Positions 23,714 through 36,441 of a stretch of DNA of 64,000 nt are shown here, in pieces. This DNA comes from Acorus gramineus (Eukaryota; Streptophyta; Magnoliopsida; Acorales; Acoraceae): NCBI GenBank assembly GCA_030737835.1, contig JAUJYN010000013.1:4391354-4455353 (forward strand), in the 5' to 3' direction. The notes under the pieces were generated by a model. The model was given only the letters and a program-made list of their open reading frames with translations, was not told the DNA's origin and did not search any database. Position 1 is the first letter of the stretch. Every line of letters starts with the position of its first letter. A program made the position numbers and the translations under genes.

Positions 23714-26700
23714 TGTCACGCCCCAGGCGTCCCCGGGACGCGGCAAGTGTATATATATATCAGAATCTACTCAGGAGGTCAATAATATCATACACAAGCA
23801 GCCAAAATGACACACAGACAACAAAAGCAAGGCTGACAGGATATATATACACCAAATGCGGATAACTAAGACTGAATCTGTAATCAAAATACACTACAGA
23901 CTCCATACATAATCACATGTCCTGTGAGAGCCAATATACATACAAAGAGATCCAAATACAACACAAACGCGTGCCCAAGCACGGAAAATAATACATACTG
24001 GTACAAAGGATGCTGATAGTCTTTGCAACTCGCGGGACGTGGCGCTACTCCGCTACTGATGAAGTCCCTCGGGGAGCTCCTCCTCCAGATCCGACTCAGA
24101 TGACACTGAAGAAAAATATTGTGCGAGGGGTGAGCCACACGCTCAGTGAACGGCACAACCCATGCATCACAGACAATATTTACCACAATTCCATTATTTA
24201 TCCAGCCTCTAAGACATAACAACATGATCCAGTGATTCGTACTTCGCCGAACCACCACACCCTCACCCTCACCCATCAATGGGTGACATAGGCTATTGGG
24301 ACTGATAATAATCCATTCACAAATCCAGTAGGTCGCTCATCGCCAACCCACTACACCCTCACCCTCACCCTACCACGGGTGACATAGGATTTTGGGACTG
24401 ACTACACATAACCAGCGGGTCGCTTCCGCCAACCCGCCACACCCTCACCCTCACCCTTCAATGGGTGACATAGGATATTGGGACTAACTGCACCAAAAAC
24501 CAACGGGTCGCTTCCGCCAACCCGCTACACCCTCACCCTCACCCTTCAATGGGTGACACAGGATTTTGGGACTGACTAGGCTGTTGGTCACCCTTGGTCC
24601 ACCGATAGGCTCTCCTCCACTCCGTAGGCCGCCTGGTCTACTCCCACATTCAGCACAGTCCGTCCAAAATCAGGAGGTGCCTACTAATGGGAGCCCTCTG
24701 TCAGGAAGGCCCTGTCTAACGTTGGGGTAGTCTCTACCGGATCCAACGAAGGGAACAGAACAGCCTAACCATCGCATATGATCCACTTGGATCCGCAGAC
24801 GGCACATTATAACAACACTAATGTTCTGAATTCCTCAGAACCCACCAGGGCGCATAACTACGATGCGGGGAACATGCATAAGGTTATAACAGGGTGGAAT
24901 ATCATTGGGGGAAAGAAACTCGGGAGGGCAGCGTGAGTTCCCATTATAGGACACCCCGACAACCAAACAAGGAACACGGTGTACCCTAACCCGGGTCTCA
25001 CCGCTGTCCTCGCAAGGCCCCTCCCCTATAATATTCACTATAACATGCATTGTAAACAAATACTAGCATTTAATCAAATAAATAAACTAGTAGGGCACAT
25101 GCATCGGCCGGGCTTCCTAACATGGAACCAGGGGACATGCTGCATGGCTCATACACATATCCTAAGGGTGCAAGTCCCTAACATGCAGAGTCTAGGGTAA
25201 CATGCATTCTACAGTTTAATCATGCTCGCATGATATACATATCATTGCAGGTTAATATTTATCCATGACGCCCCAGGAGAGGTCGGTATACGCCCAAATG
25301 CGTATGACCCCTCTCTACTGGGTTGGATTGTCCCACTCACCGGGAATCGGGTCGACGCGCGACCGTCCGTCGAGATCTGCAAGACAAGGTATTAACTGGT
25401 TAGAATAAATCCACAGTTATCCCAAAAATACATAACACACACCAACAAACACCCAAAGTTCCCAAACAAATCCCCCAACACCCTCGGCACCCCCGCACGG
25501 CCACCCGACCGCCCGGACGCGCCGCCGCGCCTCAGCCCGCGCACTCCGCGCACCGCCCGGGGCTCCGTGCGTCCACCGCGCCCAGCCGCGGCAGCCCGCA
25601 CGCGCCCCGCACACCGTGCGCGCGCCTCCTCGCCCGGCGCGCGCCCCGCGCGCACCTCCGCCGCTCCGCCGCGCCCCGCGCACGCCTCGCGCACAGCTCC
25701 TCGCCCCGCGCCTCCTCCGCGCGCGCCCCAGCACCCGGCCAGCACCTCCGCGCGCGCCCAGACCAGCAGCTCGCGCGTCCAGCACCTCCGCGCGCGCCCA
25801 GACCAGCAACTCGCGCGTCCAGCACCTCCGCGCGCGCCCAGACCAGCGCCCAGACCAGCTCGCCATCTCTTCCCGAGCGCACGCCGCCAGCCCCTGCGCC
25901 CGAGCTACCCGAGGCCACCAGCCCACACTCCTGCGTTGCCTGCCCCTCCAGCGCACCCGCACGACCAAGACGGCCAGCCCCCGACCCGCGCACGCCCGTG
26001 CGCATGCCGCGCGCACGCACGCCCGCGCGCGCACGCGCATCCCTGCACGCGCCCAGCTCACGCACGGCCTGGGCTGCTGCCGCCGCTGCTTGCTGCCCGG
26101 GGCAGTGTCCCTGCCAGCCGAGCACCTCCAACCACCCCTCCCACTGCCGCCGACCACCTCCAACCACCTCCGACCACCCTCCGACGACCCCCCCCGCCGC
26201 CGACCACCCCCAAACACAAAACCAACCCCCCAAGCACACATTCATGCAAGAAAAGAGGGAAGGGAAGCTTACCGAGGGAAGGGGAAGACGTTCGGTAGCT
26301 CCTCGCGCGCCGAAACCTTCCTCAAAGGCTTTCCCACACCCCGATCTATCACGGCCCTCGATTTGGGTCGAAACAGAGGAGAGAGAGAGGAGGTCGGGGA
26401 GGCTAGGATCGTCGGAATTCGGATTTGAAGACACCGGAGCGTAGATCGGGACCCGATCTACACTTCCCGTGCTTTGGGTTTTTGGTTTTGAAGGGTTTAA
26501 GGGCTTCAAATGGGAGCTTTTGAGAGAGGGGGAGAGAGAGAAAGCTAGTCGTAGGGATGATGAATAGTGGTGGGTGATTTTTTATTTCCATTTAAGTAAT
26601 GTGCGACTTAAAAACCCGGATACGCCCCGGAACTGCGAAATTTTTGGAAACGATGCCAGAATTCGATGAAATTTTCGTGAGAGGTCTAAAATGGCACCAG

Positions 26701-26869
26701 GACACCAAATATGCAGTTAGATTTTCAATCGGAGTCCTCTAGCTCAGACGATAGCTAACAGTCTGAAATTATGCGGTTCCGATCGAAAAACCCTAAAAAT
26801 TTTTAAAACTGCCAGAAATGCTCCAACGGTTACCAGCAGGCTAAAAAGTGACACATATATAACACTCCT
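23709..26869 (-). mobile_element. Solo LTR C (Ty3/Gypsy), minus orientation, with target duplication
   Basis: The LTR proper is 23714-26864 (3151 bp): it ends GTGACA at 23714 and starts TGTTATATATGTGTCAC at 26864 (complement). Perfect 5-bp duplications CTCCT flank it at 23709-23713 and 26865-26869, with no internal sequence beside it, so it is a complete solo LTR inserted in the Gypsy internal region. It contains an array of about 88-bp units near 24225-24580 and a GC-rich tract near 25480-26090. Related to LTR D but with a different first dozen bases. Confidence 0.88.
24225..24580. repeat. Tandem array of about 88-95 bp in LTR C
   Basis: Four units, each containing CACCCTCACCCTCACCC, a GGGTGACATAGG block, a TTGGGACTGA block and a GGGTCG...CCAACCC pair. 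The complementary array occurs in LTR D at about 29098-29445. Confidence 0.75.
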
Positions 26870-27358
26870 GGTGTTGTGCCTGTGTCATTTGGAGCGCTCT
26901 GTTTGAAAAAATTGGGTACATAATTTTTTTTTTCCTACGTTATGTATTCCTGATTTGGTATTTGGATTTGATTTTGTTAAAATCCAAGATGAAGAGGTTT
27001 AATTATGATTTTATTATGAGATGTCCAGTTTTGAGTTAGCTTTCGCACAGAAGTGGAATTAGATCAACTGGATTCTTGTAGTAAAAGTTATGGGTATTTT
27101 TCCAAGTATACCCCGGGGATGGAAATTCTGGCAGCAGCCCTGCTCGATGTTTAGCTCTAATTTTGGATTAGCTAGAGGGATTATCTGATCATGGCATAAA
27201 CATGAAAGTTGTAGATAAGCTTCTTATCTTTCCATCGGTCTTGGAATCAAGCAATTCGGAGCTGTATCGGGGAAGTTATGGCTATTCTAGTGAAGCTTGT
27301 GCAGAATTTCTAGTCGGAGGGCGACTTAGTAAATTCTCCTTAAGATATTTGTGATAAA

Positions 27359-27402
<44 letters not shown>

Positions 27403-29972
27403 TCCCCTCTCACTTCCACGACAACCTCTGCTGGGCTCTCTCTTCCTCTCATTTTAAGCCCCCCATGTGTTTGGTTTAAGTTCTCAATGAGAAGGTGAAG
27501 GTGGAGGAGGAAGTGGTGGTGGATCTTTGTGTTGTGTTGTTGATTGTGTTTCCCCTCTCTCAAGTCCCTATACATGATCTTCCCCCCCTGATTTTCAGCT
27601 GAAGAGGAGGCTGAGGAGGAGGCTGAGGGGTGGTGGTAGTGGTGGTGGCGGTTGAGGTGGTCGCGGGTGCGTCGAGGGCCCCCGAACCTCCCCCCTTCGT
27701 TCCCCCTCCAAGGTGAGCCCCTCCCCTTCTTTTCTTGGTTTTTAGGGCTTAAGGGGTTGTGGGAAGGTCATGCATGTTGGGTAGATGTGTTAGGGTGTGT
27801 GTGAGGGGTTGGGGTGGGTGAAAATGTGGTTAGAATGGGTTGGGCGCGTGCTGGGCGTCGTCTGCGCGCGTGCGCGCGCAGGCGCGCAATTGCAAGCGCG
27901 AGCGGGGGTGCGCGCGGGTGCGCGCGGGCGTGCGCGCGCACGGGCAGGGCGCCTGGGCACTGCGCCTGGGTGCGAGGCAGGGCGCCTGGGCGCGAAGCTG
28001 GGGACCAGTGCGCGCGCGCGTGGCCGTGCGTGCGTGCGCGTGTTGAGGCGTGCGCGGGGTGCTGCGCGTGGGGCGCGGGCTGGACGCGCGGTGCGCGCGG
28101 GCGCACGCAAGCGCGCGCGTGGGTGTGTGCGTGCGTGCGCATTCGTGCGTGCGTGTGCGGGTGGCCGTGCGTATGGTTGCCCAGGGGTTCGGGAGTGAGT
28201 CGGGGTGCTCGGACTCGCGTGCGTACGGGCCGTATGTACGTTTTCCTGAGTGTTGTGTATTTTTAGAGTATTTGTGTATTTTACTCACCGATTTGATTAC
28301 CCTATCTTGCAGATCTTGACGGACGGTGGCGCGACGACCTGGCTACCGGTGAGTGGTACAACCCAACCAGTAGGGAGGCGCTATATGCACTTGGGCGTAT
28401 ACCGTCCTCCCCAGGGGCACCGCAGTTGATATTAACTGTTAATATGTAATCCATGCAAGCATGATTAGTGTGTAGAATGCATGCCACCCTAGACTTTGTA
28501 TGTTAAGGACTTGCACCCTTAGGATATGTGTAAGAGCCGTGCATCCTGTCACCTTGTTATCATGCTAGGAAAGCCTCGACCTATGCATGCGTCCTATTAG
28601 TTTGATTTATTAAATTAAATGCAGACTTATGATATTTTTAGCATGCCTTGGAGAATATTAAGGGGCCTTGCGAGGTCAACATTGAGACCCGGGCTAGGGT
28701 ACTCCATGTACCTTGTTTGGTTGGCGGGAAGTCCTATATCGGGACTTCAGGTTGCCCTCGCAAGGTTTCTTTTCCTCATTATTATCTTCTATATTCCCCG
28801 CATCTTGGTTATGCGCCCAGGAGGAATTATGAAGAATTCAAGACATTAGAGTGGTTGAGATGTGTTGTCAACGGATTCGAGTGGATTATATGCGTATGGA
28901 TAGGCTGTTCTATTCCCTTCGTTGGATCCGGTAGAGACTGCCCCGGCATTAGAAAGGCTGTCCCGTGGAGGGCTCCCATCAGGAGGCACCTCCTAATTTG
29001 GGACGGACTGTGCTGAATGTGGGAGTGGCCAAGCGGCCTACGGAGTGGGGAGAGACTATCGGTGGACCAAGGGCGACCATCAGCCTAGTCAGTCCCAATA
29101 TCCTATGTCACCTATTGAGGGGTGAGGGTGAGGGTGTGGTGGGTCGGCGATGTGGCGACCCACTGGATTTGTGTAAGGATGATTATCAGCCTATTAAGTC
29201 CCAACATCTTATGTCACCTATCGAGGGGTGAGGGTGAGGGTGTGGTGGGTCGGCGATGTAGCGACCCACTGGATTGTGAGTCCCAATATCCTATGTCACC
29301 TATTGAGGGGTGAGGGTGAGAGTGTAGTGGGTTGGCGATAGCGACCCACTAGATTTGTGTAGTCAGTCCCAATATCCTATGTCATATATTGAGGGGTGAG
29401 GGTGTAGTGGGTTGGCGATAGCGACCCACTGGATTGTTTAGTTGTTGCCATTTTGTGCCTTTTAATAATGTGATTGTGGTGAATAAATCTGGTGGTTAAT
29501 ATAAATTGTGATGCATGGGTTGTGCTATTCACTGAGCGTGTGGCTCACCCCTCGCATAATTATTATTCTCCAGTGTCATCTGAGTCGGATCTAGAGGAAG
29601 AGCTCCCCGAGGGACTTCATCAGTAGCGGAGTAGCGCCACGTCCCGCGAGTATCAGAGGCTATCAGCATCCCTTTTGATTGTATGTATTATATTCCGTGC
29701 TTGGGCACGCGTTTGTATTGTATTTGGATGTCATTGTATATATTGACTCTCACAGGACAGTTGATTATGTATCGAGTCTGTAATATGTTTTTGGATTACA
29801 TATTCAGTCTTTTAGCTTCCGCTATTTGGTGTATATATCATGTCAGTCATGCTTTTGTCTGTGTTGTCATTTTAGCTGTTGTGTGAGTATGTTATTGAAC
29901 TCCTGTTTAGACTGATATCATATATACACTTGCCGCGTCCCGGGGACGGCCGCCCTGGGGCGTGACACCTGG
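26867..29972 (+). mobile_element. Solo LTR D (Ty3/Gypsy), plus orientation, inserted beside LTR C
   Basis: The LTR proper is 26872-29967 (3096 bp), from TGTTGTGCCTGTGTCATT to GGGGCGTGACA, flanked by perfect 5-bp duplications CCTGG at 26867-26871 and 29968-29972. Its target site overlaps the right-hand duplication of LTR C, so it inserted after C. Same family as LTRs A and B but without their internal duplication. Carries a CT microsatellite at 27360-27398 and a GC-extreme tract near 27840-28200. Confidence 0.9.
27360..27398. repeat. CT microsatellite in LTR D
   Basis: Nearly uninterrupted CT dinucleotides over about 39 bp, longer than the matching tract in LTRs A and B. Confidence 0.85.
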
Positions 29973-30829
29973 TGTGGCCTCTACCTGGTAGCCTCCCAAG
30001 CCCGCTATCCCTGTCATATGGGCGCACCAACAAGCATAGCATCTGGGAGCACCTCACAGGACTCTGGCCTCAACCGGGCAGCTACAACGCACAATGATAT
30101 ATCGAAGCGACTCCAGATGCCACTATGGAACCCTGTCCACAAGCGATCGCCCATTGAGCTGCAATAGGACGCACCCAATCCCGATCGTACGCATCACCAC
30201 TCGCTACAGCACCTTCCAAGTGAGAGGGAAAAATCCACCATCAATTTGATGCTTCTAAGGCAATCCTTGTCTGGGAAAAGAAACCATGGCAGGGCACCAT
30301 GAGGTTCTGATATAGGATAACCTGACAACCAAACAAGGAACACGGAGTACCCTAGTCCGGGTCTCAACGCTGACCCTGCAAGGCCCCTTATCCAGAGTAG
30401 GAAGGCTAGAAGAAGACATCATCCCTTAAATGAGCAATACGCCACATCCTCAACACTTTACACAGGCGCCGCACGCGAACTCAATGGTTACCAGCGATAC
30501 CGATACACGGGAAAGAGCTCCATTATCGAGACGCAATCCACACCTTAGAAATTGCAACCAATTCATCACTATCACGCTACTGGGCTGGAATCTCCTACCC
30601 AAACCTTAATCCCGCACAAGAGATCTAACAACTGACCCTAACCAGTCGACCCAGTCGACAACTTAAGGGTGGGTCCAGGGGGTCACGTCCACGTCAACGG
30701 ATGCGAGGAGGCATGTCAGAAACCTAAGATAACTTCTAAAACAAGAGTACTCGGATGACAATCCTACGACTCATCAGCTATACGACTAGACTTAGGCTCT
30801 GACAGGACCAGGCACTGATACCATCTTTT
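29973..30829 (-). mobile_element. Ty3/Gypsy internal region, 5' part with primer-binding site
   Basis: Removing solo LTRs C and D joins 23713 directly to this segment. It ends beside LTR B with a primer site at 30812-30823 that differs from TGGTATCAGAGC by one base. The region should encode gag; a degraded zinc-knuckle-like pattern (CYACWCAHM on the minus strand near 30020) is the only hint, and the frame is broken. Confidence 0.65.
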
Positions 30830-33806
30830 TGTCATGCCCAGGCGTCCCCGAGACTTGGCAAAATTAATATAATATCAGCTATCAATACCTGAGGTCAATA
30901 AGGACACCAACAACAATACACAAGGCGGCAAAGTAAGATAATGATAACTGACTGAAAAGCGGAAGCATAATATATAACAATGTCTGTAAATCAAAAACAT
31001 TATTACAGACCCAAATACACAATCAATGTCTTGTAAAAGCCAAGTCTAGACCAAAGAAAATACAACATGTGTCACATGCACGATTTACAAAGCATAAATG
31101 ACTCTAGGAATGCTGACAGCCTCGCACACGTCACCCGTCGGCAGAACGCTCCACGCCCATAAGACTACGCCACAGGAAGCTCCAGCTCCAATCCCAACAC
31201 TGCCCCTGAAAAGAAACAGTATGCGAGGGGTGAGCTACAAGCTCAGTGAGTGGCTGAGTGGCTGGAAATCAATCACCATTCTACAGTTCAAAACATAATC
31301 AATTTCCTTTTTCAAGGAAAAACATGGGTAGAAACCCAAGGATCACTGGGTCACGCGGCGACGCGACCAATCTCACCCCCACCCTCACTCCCGGAGGGAG
31401 TCTTTTGGGACTTATGGGGAGAGACCATACCGCCGGTCGAAGAGACCCGGATTTACTGGTCTAGAGACCATGCCGTTGGTCGAAGAGACCCGGACTTACT
31501 GGTCTACTCAACACTACTAGATCATCTACATCTAGATAATCGCCCATCGATGTCCTTCAACATCCATCACAAGACCGGACCCAACAACTATGGGAACGGT
31601 TGAACAACGAATGGGTCACAAGGCAACGCGTCTTCGCCTCATCCACACCCTCACTCCTGAAAGGAGACATTTTGGGACTTTGGGAGAGACTTAGACTGCT
31701 CTACACCCCTGGTCCACCGGTAGCCTCTCCTCCACTCCGTAGCTTACCTGGTATACTCCCATGATCAACACAGTCCGACACATCGGAGGTACCTACAGAT
31801 GGGAGCCCTCTATCAGGACAACCTGTCTAACGCTGGGGAGTCCCTACATCGGATCCAACGAAGGGGAGAACGATTCCACGCTCGCGACATCATTCATTAA
31901 CCCTCTCCCGGGTAGTATCTACAACCCGATCTCCTCAACTCGAACAACCTTGGGAGTGAACATTCCATGTTCGCAAAGCGAACCCCATGGAAACAACTCC
32001 CACTCTGGAGGAGAAGAATATGCGAGGGGTGGGCCACACACTCCGTGAATGACACCAACTATGCATCACAATCCATATCAACCTTATATAATTCATAGCC
32101 CCTAACACGGGAGCAACCACACAAGCCAGTGGGTCGTTACATCGCCGACCCACCACACCCTCACCCTCACCCTCAAAGGGGTGACATGGGCCTTTTGGGA
32201 CTGACTAGACTGTTATTCACCCTTGGTCCACCGGTAGCCTCTCCCCGCTCCGTAGCTTACCTGGTATACTCCCATGATCAGCACAGTCCGATGCATCGGA
32301 GGTACCTACAGATGGGAGCCCTCTGTCAGGACAGCCTATCTAACGCCGGGGCTGTACTACACGGATCCAACGAAGGGAAGAGAACAGCCTACCCACACGC
32401 ATGCGATCCTCTTGGATCCGTCGACAACGCTTCCTAACATTTCTAATGTCATGAATTCTCAAGAATTCCTCCAGGGCGCATAACTAAGATGCGGGGAAAC
32501 CTATATTATAACCACAAGGTTATAATATTCTCTAAGGCATGATTACAACAATATAATCACCTAATCCCATCTTGATTTAAATAAATTAAACTAAATGGGA
32601 ACATGCATAGGTCGAGGTAAGGTGTCTAGGCATGCATAGGCCGCTCTACATAATATAAGGGTGCATATCCCTAGCATACAAAGTCTAAGGTGGCATGGAT
32701 ACATCATATTAATCATGCATAGATCAAGGCTTTTAAGTACAGGACATGGTGTCCAGGCATGTACGGGCCTCTATACACGATACATGGATGTATATCCCTA
32801 GCATGCAAAATATCTACATATTAGTTAGGGGGGGCCCATCGATGCGCGACCCGCGTCTACGCGGGTCGAGCGCATCCCTAGAGAGGGGGGGGGGGATTGG
32901 AATCAAACCACTCACCTTACGACCCGGGACCTCGCGCATCTCATCCGACGAGATCTGCAAGGTAGGGGCATCCAACTGGTGAGAAACAACACAATTTACA
33001 CAAAGAAATGATTAGAAATACCCAATACTCGGACAAGCATGCATACGGGCTCGCACGCATGTGAGCACGCACGTACGCACGCGAGCCCGAGCGCCCTGAC
33101 ACCTACCCGAACACTCGGGCAGCCACACGCATGGCGCCCCTCATGCGCACGCACGAATGCGCACGCACGCACGCACTCCGGCACTCTCGACGCATTGCCA
33201 CGCACCACGCATCCAGCCCGCTCCCCTCGCGCAGCACCCCGCGCACGCACTAGTCCCCAGCCCCGCGCCCAGGCGCATGCCCAGGGGCCCTACCCGCGCG
33301 CACTCGCGCGCACCCCCGCTCGCACTCCCGCTCGCGTCTGCACCCGCGCGCACCCGCGTGCATTCCCGCGCGCACCCGCGCACACGTGCCCGCGCGTGTC
33401 TGCGCGCCCGCCAGCGCCGGCCAGCGCCCAGGCGCGCGCGCACGCGCACAGATTGCGCCCAGCGCGTGCCCAAGCCATCCCAACCTCATTTTAAACCTTC
33501 CCAACCCCTCACACACACCCTAACCCATCTACCTAGCATGCATGACCTTCCCAACATCCCCTTAAGCCAAAAAATCAAGGAGGGGAAAGGCTCACCTTGG
33601 AGGGGGAAGGAAAGGGGGAGGTTCAGGGGCCCTCGACGCACCCGCGACCACCTCAACCGCCGCCACCACCACCCCGGCCTCCTCAGCCTCCTCTTCAGCT
33701 GAAAATCAGGGGGGGGGGGAAACCATGAAAAGGGAGCTTGGGAGAGAGGGGAACAAACAACAACAACACAAGAACCAACCTTCCCTTCTTTCTTCACCTC
33801 CACCTT
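30830..33806 (-). mobile_element. Ty3/Gypsy LTR B, truncated
   Basis: Matches LTR A closely from its 3' end (GTGACA, at 30830) up to position 33806, equivalent to 21240 in LTR A, where Harbinger sequence resumes. The first 600 or so bases of the LTR (start of U3) are missing. It shares the internal duplication and GC-extreme tract of LTR A, so A and B belong to one element or one recombined array. Confidence 0.82.
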
Positions 33807-34708
33807 TGCTTAGAACAAGTTAAGGTAGGGGGTCACCCAGGCGCTAACCTGAAAACATCGGCATGGAAGAAGGTGAGGGAAGAATTTAATCAAAGGAACT
33901 TGGTCAATTACGAACAGAAACAATTCAAGAATTATTGGGACATGTTGAGGAAACAATGGAACACATGGAAGAGATTGATTTCCTTGACTAGCATAGGAGA
34001 GGTTTCCCCTGGGCAAATAGTCCAGATGGATCAGGAGAGATGGGATGAGCACATTAAGGTATAATCTATTGAATTGTTCATAATTGCTAAAGCCTGAAAA
34101 GTATTTGATAAATTCCTCAATTATTTGAATTACAGGCTTATCCTGATGCAAAACAGTTTCGATACAAACCTCTTCCATATGCCGATGAGATGGAACAATT
34201 GTTTGGGGGGGTCACGGCTACGGGGGATCACAGATTTGGTTCTGCTGATGTTGACCATGCTCTTGTCGATCACAGATCCACGTCCCATAACCCAACATTG
34301 AATATAGAAACTCCAAGTCCACCACCGGATTCTGAAGAACAGGGTGAACCTGACCCTGTCCAAACCGAGTCAAACTACGAGGAACGCATGTCGGACGTTC
34401 GATGCAAACGTCCGTGTCCCAGTAGACGTAGGAGGAACAGTGAGGATACCATTGTGGAGAAGATTGATGGGGTGCTAGATAAGATTGTCATGTCCGCCAG
34501 TAGTCAAGCACCAATTCTGACAAATATAGTACCCACAGTTGATGAATGTTACGCATCCCTCCGTGAGACCCCTTCGTTTGTGCCCGGTACCTCCCTCTAC
34601 ATAAACGCTCTTAAATTCATCAACATTCCCAAGAATCGACGGCTTTGGATGCTGGAGCTTGATCCAACTTCAAGGGCTATGTTGGTGCAGGCACATTTCA
34701 ATGGATAG
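33807..34708 (+). pseudogene. Harbinger ORF1: Myb/SANT-like DNA-binding protein, N-terminus lost
   Basis: Exons 33807-34058 and 34136-34708, joined in phase 0 by a GTATAA donor and a TTACAG acceptor. The first exon encodes the typical Myb/SANT-like core of plant Harbinger ORF1 proteins (CLEQVKVGGHPG, TSAWKKVREEF, QFKNYWDMLRKQW), the second AYPDAKQFRYKPLPYADEM followed by a basic/acidic middle (KRPCPSRRRRNSED) and a C-terminal helical domain ending at 34708. ORF1 is needed with the transposase for Harbinger transposition. The frame is open leftwards to an ATG at 33738, but those first 23 codons are Gypsy LTR sequence, so the natural N-terminus was replaced at the LTR junction inside the conserved CLEQV motif. 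Probably non-functional. Confidence 0.82.
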
Positions 34709-35114
34709 AGTATTCGGATACTTGTTCAGTGATGTTTGGTTGGATTTGAACTATGTCCTAAGTATTTATGTTTGTTTATGTTATGAACTTCCTCCTATGT
34801 TTGCTTGTTAAGAATTTAATAGGACTCCACTATTATGTATTGATGCTGGTATGGAACCTTCAGCATCCTATGTTTGCTGTGATTTGAACTTGTTAGGTAT
34901 ATGTATTATGAATGTGGATGTTGATGCGACTTTTCTCTGGTTTATGTGTGGGCTGCATGTGGTTGGGTTTGGTATGATGCATCATGATGTGCTAGGGATT
35001 ATGAATGATGATGTGTTGGTGGCTTGTGAGCAATGTTTGTTTCTGCTAATGTAGCAACTATTTATGTTACGTAATGATTATGTTTGTGGATTGCATTTTC
35101 TAATGTTAATTTGA

Positions 35115-36349
35115 ATGTGGACTCCACAGAATATCCTCATGTTCCTCCTCTTTGTGTATTACATACATCACAAGTACGGCCGACATATAGTGCAAAGAGC
35201 AGTGTGTGACGGGGTTCTGAGTGGTCGTGATTATGTTGATGGAATATTGAGTGGCCACGAACGCCCATGTCGAGAATTATTTCGCATGGATCAACATGTG
35301 TTCATACGATTGACGGATCTTTTCTGGAAGGAAGGTTGGTTGGAGGACACAAGGAACATGCTAATCGAAGAACAATTAGCTATATTTCTCACAATTGTTG
35401 AACACAATTCAACAAATAGATATTGCCATGACCGATTCCAACACAGTGGGGAGACCATATCCAGACATTTTAGTGATGTTCTTTCAGCATGCTTGAAATT
35501 GAGCCAATTGGTTATCGAACCACCTGATTTCTCAATGACACCCAACCGAATATTAAACAGTCATCGATTTTTTCCAGCGTTCAAGGTAACTAAAATTTCG
35601 GTCATGAATGCAGTGGTATTATATCTCCTTAACTTAACAAGACTTTTTAATAAGATATGGGTTTTCAAACATTGGAACTATAGGATTGCGTTGGGGCAAC
35701 AGATGGAACCCTTGTCCACGCGATCATAGAGACAGAGAACCAAATGCCATTCCGGGGGCGCAAAGGGGATTGCATGCAGAATGTTCTTGCTATCTGCTCC
35801 TTCGACATGCAGTTCACCTATGTTGAGGCCGGTTGGGAAGGAACGGCACACGATTCCCGTAACCTATCAGAATGCATCCGAGACCCTTCAAGGAAGTTTC
35901 CAATGCCACCTCCGGAAAAATATTATCTAGCGGATGCAGGGTACAGTAACAATAGGGGATTTCTCATACCGTATCGGAACGTGAGGTACTGGTTGGATGA
36001 TTATAGGGGTGGCACAGGACCTCAAAATAGGGAGGAGTTGTTCAATTATTATCACTCTTCATTGCGCAATGTCATAGAACGAACCTTTGGAGTGTGGAAA
36101 GCACGATTCCCCATACTGAAGAAGATGGCATCTTATTCTTTTGACATGCAAGTACGGATTGTCATTGCAACAATGGCTATCCATAATTACATTCGAAGGG
36201 AAAATCATGTTGATAACCTCTTTCGTGGTTTCGAAAACATGAACAATGATGAGGACCGTACCGCTGAAACATTATATGCCCAGGTGCAATCGGAGAGAGA
36301 TCAATTAGAAATGAATAGAATCCGTGATCAGATAGTCGATCTGCGCTAG
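35115..36349 (+). CDS. PIF/Harbinger DDE transposase (378 aa, two exons)
   Basis: Exons 35115-35585 and 35684-36349; donor GTAACT after Phe-Lys and acceptor CTATAG before GATTGC join in phase 0, giving 378 residues. The N-terminal half has the helical region of plant Harbinger transposases (CRELFRMDQHVFIRLTDLF, DRFQHSGETISRHFSDVL). The DDE_Tnp_4-type catalytic core is complete: first Asp in DCVGATDGTLV, second Asp in YYLADAGYSNNRGFL, and Glu in RNVIERTFGVWK. It cuts and pastes the element at TTA/TAA sites with ORF1 as partner. No stop or frameshift was seen, so the enzyme could be made if transcribed. It lies 400 bp downstream of ORF1 on the same strand, as in intact elements. Confidence 0.88.
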
Positions 36350-36441
36350 GGATGTGACTTTTTTTTTTGTCTACTCCATGCATCCCCCTTGTAATATTAA
36401 TATTGTAACAATCTTGTATAATTATGTAATATTTTGATAGC

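Noticed and set aside
23714..29967. A single giant foldback transposon
   Set aside because: The two arms are inverted relatives, but each has its own perfect and different 5-bp target duplication and TG...CA ends, so they are two solo LTRs.
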